NCBI GenBank assembly: GCA_965246925.1
Contig: OZ251994.1
Coordinates: forward strand, 2,046,001 to 2,110,000
Reading direction: 5' to 3'
Origin: JANPPS01 sp965246925
GTDB taxonomy: Bacteria; Pseudomonadota; Alphaproteobacteria; Acetobacterales; Acetobacteraceae
DNA length: 64,000 nt
Shown: positions 39,881 to 48,663 of the stretch, piece after piece
How the letters are laid out: each line of letters opens with the position of its first letter
Position numbering within the stretch: position 1 is the stretch's first letter
Position numbers and translations under genes: made by a program
Notes under the pieces: model-generated
What the model was told of the DNA's origin: nothing
Databases searched by the model: none
Seen by the model: the letters and a program-made list of their open reading frames with translations, nothing else

Positions 39881-42196
39881 ATGGCCAGCTCTACGACCGA
39901 GACCACATTCGATGGCAGCGTCATACCGGCGGTGATCGACAGCACGGCCCATGTTTGGACGGCAGATGATAGCGGGCTGTATATCACGACGGCGGGCCTT
40001 GCATCGGAATGGAAGGCCAACGAAGCGGCCATGCTCGCCGGGCACGGCGATTCGCTGAGTGCGGTCGCGCGGCTGGAGGGTAACGCCGAAGTCGTGTTGG
40101 ACAACACTGCCGCCGCGCAGTTGCCGGCCGCCAAACTGGACCAGCTGCGGCAGGATTTGCAGCGGGAGTTCGATGCGATCGGCGCGGCGATGACCATCAA
40201 CCAGACCCGCTACGGCATCGATCCCACCAAGCCGTTCAACACCTATAGCTACCTCAAGATGCAAGAGACGCTGCAGGGCGACGCGTCGCTAAAGGAGCTG
40301 GCCTATCAGGGGCATGGCGTGAACAACCCGCTGCAGTCGCGGTATGCTGGGTTTACCACGGACTTCCGCGATCAGGTGGACAACAGCACCTACTTCGTGG
40401 GCGGCGGCCAGGGCAACGGCACGCTGGCGATCCCGGTGTTCCTGGAAGGGGGAATCCTGGGCCATGCGGCCTTTTCCACCGTCATGCATAATGGCGTAGC
40501 GACGCAACTGAACCAGAACGGCACGTTGGAGAACAGCACGGCGGACTCCGTCATCCGTGCCAATGCGACCATGTTCGGCCAGGTGCTGGTGTCGTCGGAT
40601 TTCAGCACCGACCGCAATGCGGCCGGGAAGGTGGTGCTGGTGCCGAACCAGGCCGTCGCCCCCGAAGCGCCCGTCGTGCCGGGGCCGGGCTACATCCGGG
40701 CGCTTGACGGCACCATCATCGCCGGCCGCATCACGACCACGGCGCATCAATGGGTGGCAGATTCGACCGGCTTGTTCGTCACCTCGTCCGATCTGGCTGC
40801 GGAGTGGAAAGCCAACTACGCCATCATGCAGGCCGGCAACGCGGGCAGCTTGACTGTCATACAGCGGCTGGAGGGCAACGCCGAGGCGGTGATCGACAAT
40901 ACGCAGGCGAGCAAGCTAAGTACTGTCGCCCAATCCGCCCTGCGGCAGGATTTGCAGCGTGAGTTCGATGCGATCGACTCTGGTATGCGTCTGGACGGGC
41001 AGACCTTCGGCATCGATCCGAAGGCCGCTTTCACCGAAACCAGCTATCAGAGATTGCAGCAAACCATCGAGGGTAACGCGGTCCTGAGGGAACTGGCCGT
41101 CCAAGGGCACGGCCTCAACGACCCGGCCAGCGCGCGCTACAACGGCTTCACGACGGATTTCCAGCATCAAACCGATAACAGCACGCTCTACGTCGGCGGC
41201 GGCCTGGATAATGGCCAGGGCGCGATATCGGACTTCATGGACGACGTGATCCTGAGCCACGCGTCGTTCGATACCGTCATGCATAACGGTACTCTGGAGG
41301 TGCTGAACCAAAACGGCACGCTCGAGACGACGCTGACCAATGCGGTCACGGCGGCTAACGAGGCGGCTTTCAACCGCGTGTTCACAGCCAGTGATTTCGG
41401 TGCCGCCGCCACACTGGCTCCGCCGGTCGCCCAGCCCTATGACGACAAGTCTGCCACGGATTTGTCGCTCGATCCGGCCTACTATGCCGCGCATGACCCC
41501 TCGCTCGCTTCCGGGGCCGACGCCGCGGCCGATTACCATACCGTGGGCTGGAAGGCCGGGCTGAACCCAAATGCCTGGTTCGACACCAATTACTACCTCA
41601 CGGTGAATCCTGACGTGAGGTATGCCGGGATCGACCCGCTGTGGCATTACGAGAACTGGGGCTGGCGTGAGGGCCGGGACCCGAGCTTGCTGTTCTCGGA
41701 CGCCAAGTATCTTGCCGCCAATCCGGACGTGGCCGCGTCCGGCACGGATCCGCTGCTACAGTATGTGCAGCATGGGCAGGCCCAAGGCCGCGCCACATAT
41801 CTGTCCGGTGACGCGATCACCTCGTCTCCGCTCGTTCAGGCCGCGTACTATGACAAGCAACTCGGCGCCACCCTGATCCCGGCTGGTCCGGGTGCGGAGC
41901 AGCAGGCAGCCGCGAGCTACGACGGTATCGGCTGGCGGGAGCTGCTGAACCCCAACCCCTGGTTCAATACGGCCTACTACATCAGACAAAATCCTGAAGT
42001 GATCGCGTCCGGCATGGATCCGCTGCTGCACTATGATCTGTATGGCTGGAAAGAAGGCCTCGACCCCAGCGCGCAGTTCAGCACCAACAAGTATCTGGCC
42101 GCCTACTCGGACGTCAAAGCGTCAGGTATGGACCCGCTGCTACACTTCGTCAGCACCGGTGAGGCGCAGGGGCGGACGGCGTTCAGCGTCTCATAG
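39881..42196 (+). CDS. Large surface-type protein with an internal duplication and DPLLHY-type repeats
   Basis: A 771-residue protein with no recognised enzyme domain. Residues about 22-241 and 287-506 are copies of one module: TAHVWTADDSGLYITTAGLA against TAHQWVADSTGLFVTSSDLA, LRQDLQREFDAI in both, Y(A/N)GFTTDF, DNST(Y/L)(F/Y)VGGG and TVMHNG...LNQNGTLE. The C-terminal part (about 565-771) holds about four repeats of the form Y(Y/L)...NPDV.ASG.DPLLHY...GW.EGRDPS, a repeat seen in glycosyltransferase-associated and exported proteins of Acetobacteraceae. There is no Sec signal, so type I secretion or cytoplasmic location remains open. GAAGGAGG precedes ATG 39881. Function unknown. Confidence 0.85.
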   Translation: MASSTTETTFDGSVIPAVIDSTAHVWTADDSGLYITTAGLASEWKANEAAMLAGHGDSLSAVARLEGNAEVVLDNTAAAQLPAAKLDQLRQDLQREFDAIGAAMTINQTRYGIDPTKPFNTYSYLKMQETLQGDASLKELAYQGHGVNNPLQSRYAGFTTDFRDQVDNSTYFVGGGQGNGTLAIPVFLEGGILGHAAFSTVMHNGVATQLNQNGTLENSTADSVIRANATMFGQVLVSSDFSTDRNAAGKVVLVPNQAVAPEAPVVPGPGYIRALDGTIIAGRITTTAHQWVADSTGLFVTSSDLAAEWKANYAIMQAGNAGSLTVIQRLEGNAEAVIDNTQASKLSTVAQSALRQDLQREFDAIDSGMRLDGQTFGIDPKAAFTETSYQRLQQTIEGNAVLRELAVQGHGLNDPASARYNGFTTDFQHQTDNSTLYVGGGLDNGQGAISDFMDDVILSHASFDTVMHNGTLEVLNQNGTLETTLTNAVTAANEAAFNRVFTASDFGAAATLAPPVAQPYDDKSATDLSLDPAYYAAHDPSLASGADAAADYHTVGWKAGLNPNAWFDTNYYLTVNPDVRYAGIDPLWHYENWGWREGRDPSLLFSDAKYLAANPDVAASGTDPLLQYVQHGQAQGRATYLSGDAITSSPLVQAAYYDKQLGATLIPAGPGAEQQAAASYDGIGWRELLNPNPWFNTAYYIRQNPEVIASGMDPLLHYDLYGWKEGLDPSAQFSTNKYLAAYSDVKASGMDPLLHFVSTGEAQGRTAFSVS

Positions 42197-42197
42197 G

Positions 42198-44246
42198 CTA
42201 GGCGGGGCGGGCCCATACCGCCGTGTCGTGGAACACCGCGCCGCCATTGGGGGCGGCCGGGGCGTCGCTCGTTAGCGTGTTGATCCCTTGTCCACCGGGC
42301 CAGGCCTCGGCGGGCCAGATACTTTCGACCACGATCACCCCGCGCTGCTGACCCGGTGCGGATCGGGCGTGCAGGCTTACTTGCCCCTGGCGGTTGCCGA
42401 GGTGGATTGCGTCACCGTCCACGAGGCCGAGGGCATTCATATCGTCCGTATGCAGCAGCGCCGTGGGCCGGCCCTCGCGCCGCCGGCTGCCCGGCGTTTC
42501 CGTAAAGGTCGAGTTGAGGAATGAGCGCGCGGGAGCGGTGACCAGACGGTAGGGGTGCTCGGCACCGGCGGCGTCGATGGTGGCCCAATGATCGGGCAGG
42601 GCGGGCATACCGGCGCTGTGCGGGCCGAGGCTGGCCCAGTCCGGGGTGAAGCGGAACCGTCCATCTGGAAAGCCGAAGCCGGTCAGGAAATGGGCGCGTT
42701 CATATCCCTCGGCCGCATCCACGCCGTCCGCTACGGCTTCATAGCCGGGCCAGCCCGATGCCTGCAGGGTCCGGTCCGCAATCTGCCGCGCCGTGAGATC
42801 AAAGCCCTCATGAACCGCGCCCAGCCGCTCCGCCAGGCCTTGGATCACCTCATGATTGCTGCGGCACCCCTCTGGCGGATCGATCAGCTTGGGGCCTACC
42901 TGAAGATGCGTGTGGCCGCCTGAGCCGTAGAGGTCGTCATGCTCCAGGAACATGGTGGCGGGCAGCACGATGTCGGCCATAGCCGCCGTGTCGGTCATGA
43001 ACTGCTCATGCACGCAGGTGAACAGGTCCTCCCGCAAGAAGCCCTGCCGCACCAGGCCGCTATTCGGGGCGACGCTGATCGGATTGGTGTTCTGGATCAG
43101 CAGCGCGTGCACGTCCGGCCCGGCTCCGAGTTCGGTGCGGTCCCCGGTCAGCACGGCGCCGATCCGGCTCATATCCATGCGCCGAACGGCGGGGTCGAGC
43201 GCGTCTAGCCCCTCGATCAAGGTCTTGTCCCAGTGATACAAGCCCGAGCCGCGGTGGTTCCAGAACGCGCCGCCGCCGCGATGCTGCCAGGCGCCGGTAA
43301 CGGCGGGGAGGCAGGTGACGGCGTGCATCGACACTGCGCCGTTCCGCCCGCGGGCAAAGCCGTAGCCCAGGCGGAAATAGGCGCGGGGTGTGCGGGCATA
43401 CAGCGCCGCCACGTGCTCGATCTCCGTCACGCCCAGCCCGGTTATCACGGACGCCCAGGCGGGGGTGCGGGTAGCCAAATGGGCTTCGAGGCGGGCCGGG
43501 TCATCGGTATGGGCGGCGAGGTAGGCGCGGTCCGCGTAGGCGTCCCGGAACGCCACGTGCATCATGGCGCAGGCGAGTGCGGCGTCGGTGCCGGGCAGGG
43601 GGGCCAAATGCAGGTCGGCGGCGGCAGCCGTTGGCGTGCGGTAGGGGTCGATCACCACGAACGGTGCACCGCGTTTCCGGGCGCGGGTCACGTGGGTCAT
43701 GACATTGACCTGCGTGCTGACGGGGTTACCGCCCCACATCAGGATCAGATCGCTCTCCGCCATCTCGCGCGGGTCCGGCCCGCCGCTCCGCCCCACGCCG
43801 GCCATCCAGCCGGCCTCGGTGATGGTGGTGCAGATGGTGCTGTGCTGGCGGGAGTACCGCATGACGTGGCGGAGCCGGTTGATGCCGTCCCGCTGCACCA
43901 GGCCCATCGTGCCGGCGTAGTAGTATGGCCAGACCGCCTCCGCCCCGTATCGGCGCGCGACGTCTTGCAGCGCGTCTGCGGTGCGGTCCAGCGCCTCATC
44001 CCAGCTGATGGGGCTGAACTGCTTACCGCCTTTTGGGCCGGTGCGGAGCAGGGGTGTGGTAAGGCGGCCCGGGTGGTGCACCCGCTCGGCATAGCGGGCG
44101 ACTTTGGCGCAGATCACGCCTTGTGTGTAACCGCCGGGCGCGCCGCGAATACCGCTGATGGTGCGCCGGTCCAGCACTTCCACGTCCAGCGCGCATGTGC
44201 TGGGGCAATCATGCGGGCAAACGCTGCGGGCTCGGAGCGGGGTCAT
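42198..44246 (-). CDS. Molybdopterin-dependent oxidoreductase (DMSO reductase family)
   Basis: A 682-residue Mo/W-bisMGD enzyme. The N-terminus CPHDCPSTCALDVEV with a later GVICAKVARY gives the C-x3-C-x3-C...C ligands of a [4Fe-4S] cluster. Molybdopterin-binding stretches follow (ESDLILMWGGNPVSTQVNVM, VIDPYRTPTAAAADLHLAPL, PGTDAALACAMMHVAF) and a C-terminal cofactor domain (PYRLVTAPARSFLNSTF, TALLHTDDMNALGLVDGD, VESIWPAEAWPGGQGINTLT). No Tat signal is seen, so cytoplasmic. The substrate cannot be assigned. ATG 44246 is preferred over one 11 codons upstream because a strong hairpin lies between them. Confidence 0.92.
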   Translation of the reverse strand: MTPLRARSVCPHDCPSTCALDVEVLDRRTISGIRGAPGGYTQGVICAKVARYAERVHHPGRLTTPLLRTGPKGGKQFSPISWDEALDRTADALQDVARRYGAEAVWPYYYAGTMGLVQRDGINRLRHVMRYSRQHSTICTTITEAGWMAGVGRSGGPDPREMAESDLILMWGGNPVSTQVNVMTHVTRARKRGAPFVVIDPYRTPTAAAADLHLAPLPGTDAALACAMMHVAFRDAYADRAYLAAHTDDPARLEAHLATRTPAWASVITGLGVTEIEHVAALYARTPRAYFRLGYGFARGRNGAVSMHAVTCLPAVTGAWQHRGGGAFWNHRGSGLYHWDKTLIEGLDALDPAVRRMDMSRIGAVLTGDRTELGAGPDVHALLIQNTNPISVAPNSGLVRQGFLREDLFTCVHEQFMTDTAAMADIVLPATMFLEHDDLYGSGGHTHLQVGPKLIDPPEGCRSNHEVIQGLAERLGAVHEGFDLTARQIADRTLQASGWPGYEAVADGVDAAEGYERAHFLTGFGFPDGRFRFTPDWASLGPHSAGMPALPDHWATIDAAGAEHPYRLVTAPARSFLNSTFTETPGSRRREGRPTALLHTDDMNALGLVDGDAIHLGNRQGQVSLHARSAPGQQRGVIVVESIWPAEAWPGGQGINTLTSDAPAAPNGGAVFHDTAVWARPA

Positions 44247-44259
44247 AGGCCACTCTAGT

Positions 44260-44293
44260 GCACGTCCGGTGCTTTTCAAAGAACCGGACGTGC
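44260..44293. promoter_or_regulatory. Perfect 11-pair inverted repeat before the molybdopterin enzyme
   Basis: GCACGTCCGGT, 12-base spacer, ACCGGACGTGC. It lies between the stop of the beta-helix protein gene (44313) and the start of the oxidoreductase (44246), both on the reverse strand. No T-run follows in either direction, so a simple intrinsic terminator is less likely than an operator, a processing site or a leader hairpin. Confidence 0.65.
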
Positions 44294-44312
44294 TCGAGAC
44301 CCGCGGGCGAAC

Positions 44313-46946
44313 TCAGCCCATTGCGGGAAGCAGATCGATGGGCGTCTGTGGATCGACCACGCTTTTGACGGCGGCCGGCACCTGGAAAGTTTCGGTCCGG
44401 TTCGAGTACAACGTGGCGCTGGCGTGTTGATCCACGCCGTCGAAGGTGAGCCCGCGGACGTAGAGGTTGCGGTCGCCTCCGCCGTCGGCGAAGTCGTTCA
44501 AGAAGGCCACGCCGAAGGCGTGCGGCCCGGCGCCGAACGCGCCCGTGATGGTGAACGGCTGCGTGTTATGATTGCCTTCGCTTGCCGTTACCGTCCCGAC
44601 GCCGCCGACCGCCTTACCGTCCACGATGACTTGATACTGGGCGTCCCCCTTATAGGCGTCCTCGCTGAGCGTCAGGATGAACGTGTCGTTCGACCCCGTG
44701 GCGGGTGGTGTGCCGCCGACGGGCGTGGTGGCCGGGATGTCGAAGTTCTGGGTCCGGTTGGAATACAGCACGGCGTAGGCCGGCACGGCCTGACCATCGT
44801 AGTTGAGGCCGTGAACATAAAGGTTGCGGTCGCCGCCCGGCCCGTTGGCGTCATTGATGAACGCGACGCCCACGGTGTGTGGACCGTTACCGAAGCTGCC
44901 GGTCAGCGTCACGGCCTGCACCTGGCTTTTGCTGTCGAGTGCGGTGACGGTGCCGGAATTGCCGATGGCCTTGCCATCGATCATGACCTGGTACTGGGCG
45001 TCACCCATGTAGGCATCCTCGCTCAGCTGCAGAATGAGCGTATCGGTGCCGGCGGGCGGCGCCGGGATCGGAGATGGGGTCGGCGTGGGTGTTGGCGTCG
45101 GCGTGGGCGTCGGCGTAGGCGTAGGCACTGGGACCGGTGCTGGCGTCGGAGGGGGCAGCGGCGATGATTGCGCGGGGTTCGTGGCTGGGATGCTGAACTG
45201 CACGGCCTGGTTGCTACGTAGCGCAGCCTCGGCCGTCACGATGTAGCCGTTATAGGTAATGCCGTGCACGAACAGGTCACGGGAACCACCGCTTCCCGCC
45301 AGCTGGTTGGTGAAGGCCACGTCCACGGTGTGCTGCTTGGCCCCGAACTGGCCCGAAATGGTGACGGCCTGGGTGGCACCGTTCTTTTCAAGTGCTGTCA
45401 CGGTGCCGCTGCCGACCGGGCTGCCGTCCAGCGAAATTTGGTAGTGCGCGTCACCAAGGAACGCGTCCTCGGACAGGTTGACCACGAGCTTGTCTGGTCC
45501 AGCCGTGGAAACCGGCGGCACCGGCACCGGGACAGGCACTGGTGCCGGTGCCGGTGGTGGCGAAGGCGCCGGTGCCGGTGGTGGTGAAGGTGCCGGTGGT
45601 GGTGAAGGTGCCGGCACGGGTGACGTCGCCGGAATGTTGAACGGGACCGTCATGTTCCTGTAGATGGCGTAGTACGAGTTTGTATCGACCCCGTTATAGA
45701 CGATGTCGTGAACATACAGGTTGCGGTCGCCGGAGCCGGTCGAATAATCGTTGAGGAACGTGACGGAAACGACGTGCGCTCCGGCGCCGAAGGAGCCCTT
45801 GAAGGTAAAGACCTGCGGCGTCGTGCCGGATTCAGGCGCGGTTACGGTCTGCGTCCCCCCAAGCTGCTGCCCATCGATCGTCACGGTGAACTGCGAATCA
45901 CCGACGTACGCATCCTCCGTCATGGAGAGCACGAGGCTGTCCGGTCCCGTGCCGACCGTCACCGGCACTGGCGGCGGCGGCGGCGGCGTGGGCACCGGCA
46001 CGGGAGTCGGCGGCACCGCGGTGGTCAGCGATGCCGGTGCGGACGTGTTCAACACCGGCCGGCTGCTGAGCGCGATCGTCCCGCTCTCGGTATCCGCGGT
46101 TGAAACCAAGGCCCGGCCGTTGAAGCCATACACCGAGGTGTTGGTAAGCTTCGGAACGACCGAGGTGGCATTCACCACGGCAAAGCCCGTGCTCTGATCC
46201 GTAATGAGAGTGTCGCCCGTCAAAGTAAGCGAAGAGTTGGAGGGAACGTTCCCCTCCTCACCATAAGAGATCATGGTATGGTTGGACGACGTCGTTGCTT
46301 TTTGAATCGTGTTATTCTGCAGGACGACAACGCCGCCGTTGGGCAGGTCGACATCGTAGCTGGCGGTGCCCGTCGTGTTGTTCTGGATGCGCGTGTTGGT
46401 GATGGTGGTGGTGAGCGCACGACTCTTGATTTCATGGCCGACGACGGCGTCATGGAAATAGCTGTCGATGATGGTCAGCGACGCATCCTGCCCGGCGTAG
46501 AGCCCGTGCGAGTAGCCGTCTCCGGCGCCGTTGTTGGAGAATTCGGAGTTTTGGATCAGCACGTTGGCGGTAGGGTCGGCACCGGTTAGGATGCCCTCCT
46601 GATTGTGGTCGAACAAGCAGTTGCGGACCGTGAGGCTGCCCTTATTCAGGCGGATGCCGGCACCGTTATTGTCTGCAACCGCCGCGCCCGTGAATGCGAA
46701 GCCGTCCACCACCAGGCTTGCGTAAACGTCCAGGATGGCCTTGCCGTTGGGCGGGGGGGTGGTCGCGACCATGTTGACCCGGCCGCCTACACTCAACAGC
46801 GTTATATTGGTCTGAACCGAGGGGAAGTCGTTCGTGTAGGTTCCGGCCTGCACCTTGATCACATCGCCACTCTGCGCTGCAGCAACTGCGGCAGAGATGG
46901 TTGCAAATCCAAACCCGCTTCCAGAACCCACCGTCAAATTTGCCAT
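44313..46946 (-). CDS. Beta-helix surface protein with four carbohydrate-binding-like modules
   Basis: An 877-residue protein. The first 300 or so residues are a right-handed parallel beta-helix (GAGIRLNKGSLTVRNCLFDH, VLIQNSEFSNNG, SLTIIDSYFHD). Four modules of about 95 residues follow, each with L-S-(E/M)-D-A-(Y/F)-x-G-D at the start and DRNLYV...(Y/F)NG near the end, resembling calcium-dependent CBM36/CBM60-like folds. They are joined by proline-rich linkers, including a (PT)n run and PPPAPAP stretches. No Sec signal peptide is visible. AGGAGA lies upstream of ATG 46946. A polysaccharide-binding or -modifying surface protein is plausible. Confidence 0.85.
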   Translation of the reverse strand: MANLTVGSGSGFGFATISAAVAAAQSGDVIKVQAGTYTNDFPSVQTNITLLSVGGRVNMVATTPPPNGKAILDVYASLVVDGFAFTGAAVADNNGAGIRLNKGSLTVRNCLFDHNQEGILTGADPTANVLIQNSEFSNNGAGDGYSHGLYAGQDASLTIIDSYFHDAVVGHEIKSRALTTTITNTRIQNNTTGTASYDVDLPNGGVVVLQNNTIQKATTSSNHTMISYGEEGNVPSNSSLTLTGDTLITDQSTGFAVVNATSVVPKLTNTSVYGFNGRALVSTADTESGTIALSSRPVLNTSAPASLTTAVPPTPVPVPTPPPPPPVPVTVGTGPDSLVLSMTEDAYVGDSQFTVTIDGQQLGGTQTVTAPESGTTPQVFTFKGSFGAGAHVVSVTFLNDYSTGSGDRNLYVHDIVYNGVDTNSYYAIYRNMTVPFNIPATSPVPAPSPPPAPSPPPAPAPSPPPAPAPVPVPVPVPPVSTAGPDKLVVNLSEDAFLGDAHYQISLDGSPVGSGTVTALEKNGATQAVTISGQFGAKQHTVDVAFTNQLAGSGGSRDLFVHGITYNGYIVTAEAALRSNQAVQFSIPATNPAQSSPLPPPTPAPVPVPTPTPTPTPTPTPTPTPSPIPAPPAGTDTLILQLSEDAYMGDAQYQVMIDGKAIGNSGTVTALDSKSQVQAVTLTGSFGNGPHTVGVAFINDANGPGGDRNLYVHGLNYDGQAVPAYAVLYSNRTQNFDIPATTPVGGTPPATGSNDTFILTLSEDAYKGDAQYQVIVDGKAVGGVGTVTASEGNHNTQPFTITGAFGAGPHAFGVAFLNDFADGGGDRNLYVRGLTFDGVDQHASATLYSNRTETFQVPAAVKSVVDPQTPIDLLPAMG
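45072..45127. repeat. Hexanucleotide repeat coding for a Pro-Thr linker
   Basis: Repeated GTCGGC/GTGGGT/GTTGGC-type hexamers encode on the reverse strand the (PT)n linker between carbohydrate-binding-like modules. Such repeats are prone to length change; here they keep the frame as multiples of 6. Confidence 0.8.
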
Positions 46947-46964
46947 GGTCTTCTCCTTCCGACA

Positions 46965-46984
46965 GCACCGGCAAGCGCCGGTGC
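46965..46984 (-). promoter_or_regulatory. Leader hairpin before the beta-helix protein gene
   Basis: GCACCGGC-AAGC-GCCGGTGC forms a perfect 8-pair stem with a 4-base loop. On the reverse strand it ends about 7 bases upstream of the AGGAGA ribosome-binding site, in the same relative place as the hairpin at 39840. Confidence 0.55.
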
Positions 46985-47276
46985 GTGGCTATGGACGAAC
47001 GGGCAAAGCAACATCGCCCCACGTAAAGGGGTGATGGATTAAAGGAAGCAGACGGTCAACCGATCAAACGGTCGAAAAATGCATAGAAACGTCGCTGGTG
47101 CAGAACACATCGGCTGAAAAGCCCCACCAAACAAAAACTAAATAATACAAACACGCATCGGTTTCGTGTTTGCTATTGTTTCCCAGCCGCTTAACGCCCC
47201 AGGGTGCGAAACTATTCCATTTCGACCTCAAGATGTAAAAGCCAGACTGTAAATACAACCCTGAAGTTCTGCATGC
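46985..47276. other. Noncoding AT-richer upstream region
   Basis: About 290 bases between the beta-helix gene leader and the prolyl aminopeptidase stop. It is visibly AT-richer than the genes. A reverse-strand 64-codon ORF (47064-47258) lacks codon bias and a ribosome-binding site and is not called. The region most likely contains the promoter for the beta-helix protein; no clear -35/-10 pair could be chosen by eye. Confidence 0.5.
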
Positions 47277-48227
47277 TTAGCGCACGGTTCTAAACCGCTC
47301 CACCGCTGAGACCAGCGCACGCCTCACGCCCGGCTCCAAGGCGGAGTGCCCGGCATCGGGGATTACCGTCAGCCGGGCAGACGGCCACGCGGCCGCGAGT
47401 TCGAACGCGGTCCGCGCCGGGCACACCATGTCGTAACGCCCCTGGACGATCTCGGCCGGCAACCGGCCGATCCGGTCCATACCGCCCAACAAACCCTCCG
47501 GCGGCAAAAAGAGTTCATGCGCAAAATAATAAGCCTCGATCCGCGCCAGCCCTAGCGCTGTCCGGTCTTGTGCGAACGACGCCACGGTGTCCGGACTCGG
47601 CAGCAGCGTGCTGCAGGAGCCTTCATAGACCGACCAAGCCCGCGCTGCCGCCATGTGGACGGCCGGATCAGGATGGGTCAGGCGGCGGAGGTACGCGCCC
47701 AGCACGTCCCCCCGTTCGTCTGCCGTGAGATGACCCAGAAACGCCGCATGCGCATCGGGGAACACCGCGCCGAGGCCGTTCAGAAACCACTCGACCTCCG
47801 ACCGGCGGCCCAGGAACACGCCGCGCAGCACGAGCCCCCGCACCCGGTCCGGATGCGCCTGCGCATAGGCGAGCGCCAGCGTCGAGCCCCAGGATCCCCC
47901 AAACAGCAACCACCGCTCGATCCCTAGATGCCGCCGCAGCATCTCGATATCAGCCACCAAATCCGGCGTCGTGTTCTGCGCCAGGCTGCCCAGCGGGCGG
48001 GACCGTCCAGCGCCGCGCTGATCGAAGATCACCACGCGCCAGAAGCTCGGGTCAAAGAACCGGCGATGCACCGCGCCCGCGCCGGCGCCGGGGCCGCCAT
48101 GCAGAAACAGCACAGGCTGCCCACGCGTGGCGCCCACCTGCTCCCAGTACATGACGTGTCCGCCCGTGAGCGGCATATAGCCAGTCTCGAACGGTCCGAT
48201 CTCGGGGAAAAGGTCGCCGCGGGGCAT
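47277..48227 (-). CDS. pip: Proline iminopeptidase (prolyl aminopeptidase)
   Basis: A 316-residue alpha/beta hydrolase of family S33 that removes N-terminal proline. Motifs: PVLFLHGGPGAGAGAVHRRF, VVIFDQRGAGRSRPLG, the nucleophile elbow LLFGGSWGSTLALAYAQAHP and the late IPDAGHSALEPGVRRAL with the catalytic His; QGRYDMVCPA holds the Asp. MPRGDLFPEIGPFETGYM is the usual N-terminus, so ATG 48227 is preferred to two upstream in-frame ATGs. Confidence 0.94.
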   Translation of the reverse strand: MPRGDLFPEIGPFETGYMPLTGGHVMYWEQVGATRGQPVLFLHGGPGAGAGAVHRRFFDPSFWRVVIFDQRGAGRSRPLGSLAQNTTPDLVADIEMLRRHLGIERWLLFGGSWGSTLALAYAQAHPDRVRGLVLRGVFLGRRSEVEWFLNGLGAVFPDAHAAFLGHLTADERGDVLGAYLRRLTHPDPAVHMAAARAWSVYEGSCSTLLPSPDTVASFAQDRTALGLARIEAYYFAHELFLPPEGLLGGMDRIGRLPAEIVQGRYDMVCPARTAFELAAAWPSARLTVIPDAGHSALEPGVRRALVSAVERFRTVR

Positions 48228-48303
48228 ACGCCATCCTACACGCTCCCGCATGGGCGCGGAACCGGGCATGGCGGCAGCGCGTCCGGCGGGCTATCACACA
48301 TTC

Positions 48304-48663
48304 ATGCAACACCGGTCGCCGTTCTGGATGATCCTCGGTGCCCTCACCGGGCTCATCGCCGTCGCAGCCTCTGCGCTGGGGGCGCATCTGCATTCGGACG
48401 CCGCCACGCAGCGCTCGATCGCCAGCGCGGCGCAGATGAACGGGTGGCACGCGCTCGCGCTGTTATTCTGCGCCGTTTGGCCCGGCGGGCGTTGGATCCA
48501 TGCCGCGGGCCTTTGCTTTACGGTGGGCATGCTGCTGTTTTGCGGCAGCTTGTATGCAACCGCACTGGGCCGCCAATGGCTCTTCGTGGCGCCCTATGGC
48601 GGCGGCCTGCTGATGCTCGGCTGGGTGCTGCTGGCCGCAGCCGCGCTGGTCAGGGGGCGTTGA
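48304..48663 (+). CDS. DUF423 membrane protein
   Basis: A 119-residue protein with four hydrophobic segments and the DUF423 hallmarks: ILGALTGLIAVAASALGAH, NGWHALALLFCAVW, and CGSLYATAL. Function unknown; widespread small inner-membrane protein. ATG 48304 begins the family homology. It overlaps the methyltransferase start by 4 bases (TTGA). Confidence 0.9.
   Translation: MQHRSPFWMILGALTGLIAVAASALGAHLHSDAATQRSIASAAQMNGWHALALLFCAVWPGGRWIHAAGLCFTVGMLLFCGSLYATALGRQWLFVAPYGGGLLMLGWVLLAAAALVRGR

Noticed and set aside
47064..47258. 64-codon reverse ORF in the AT-rich gap
   Set aside because: No ribosome-binding site, no codon bias and no recognisable sequence.
47928..48659. N-terminal extension of the RlmM-like frame
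   Set aside because: It is antisense to pip and overlaps DUF423; homology begins at TTG 48660.
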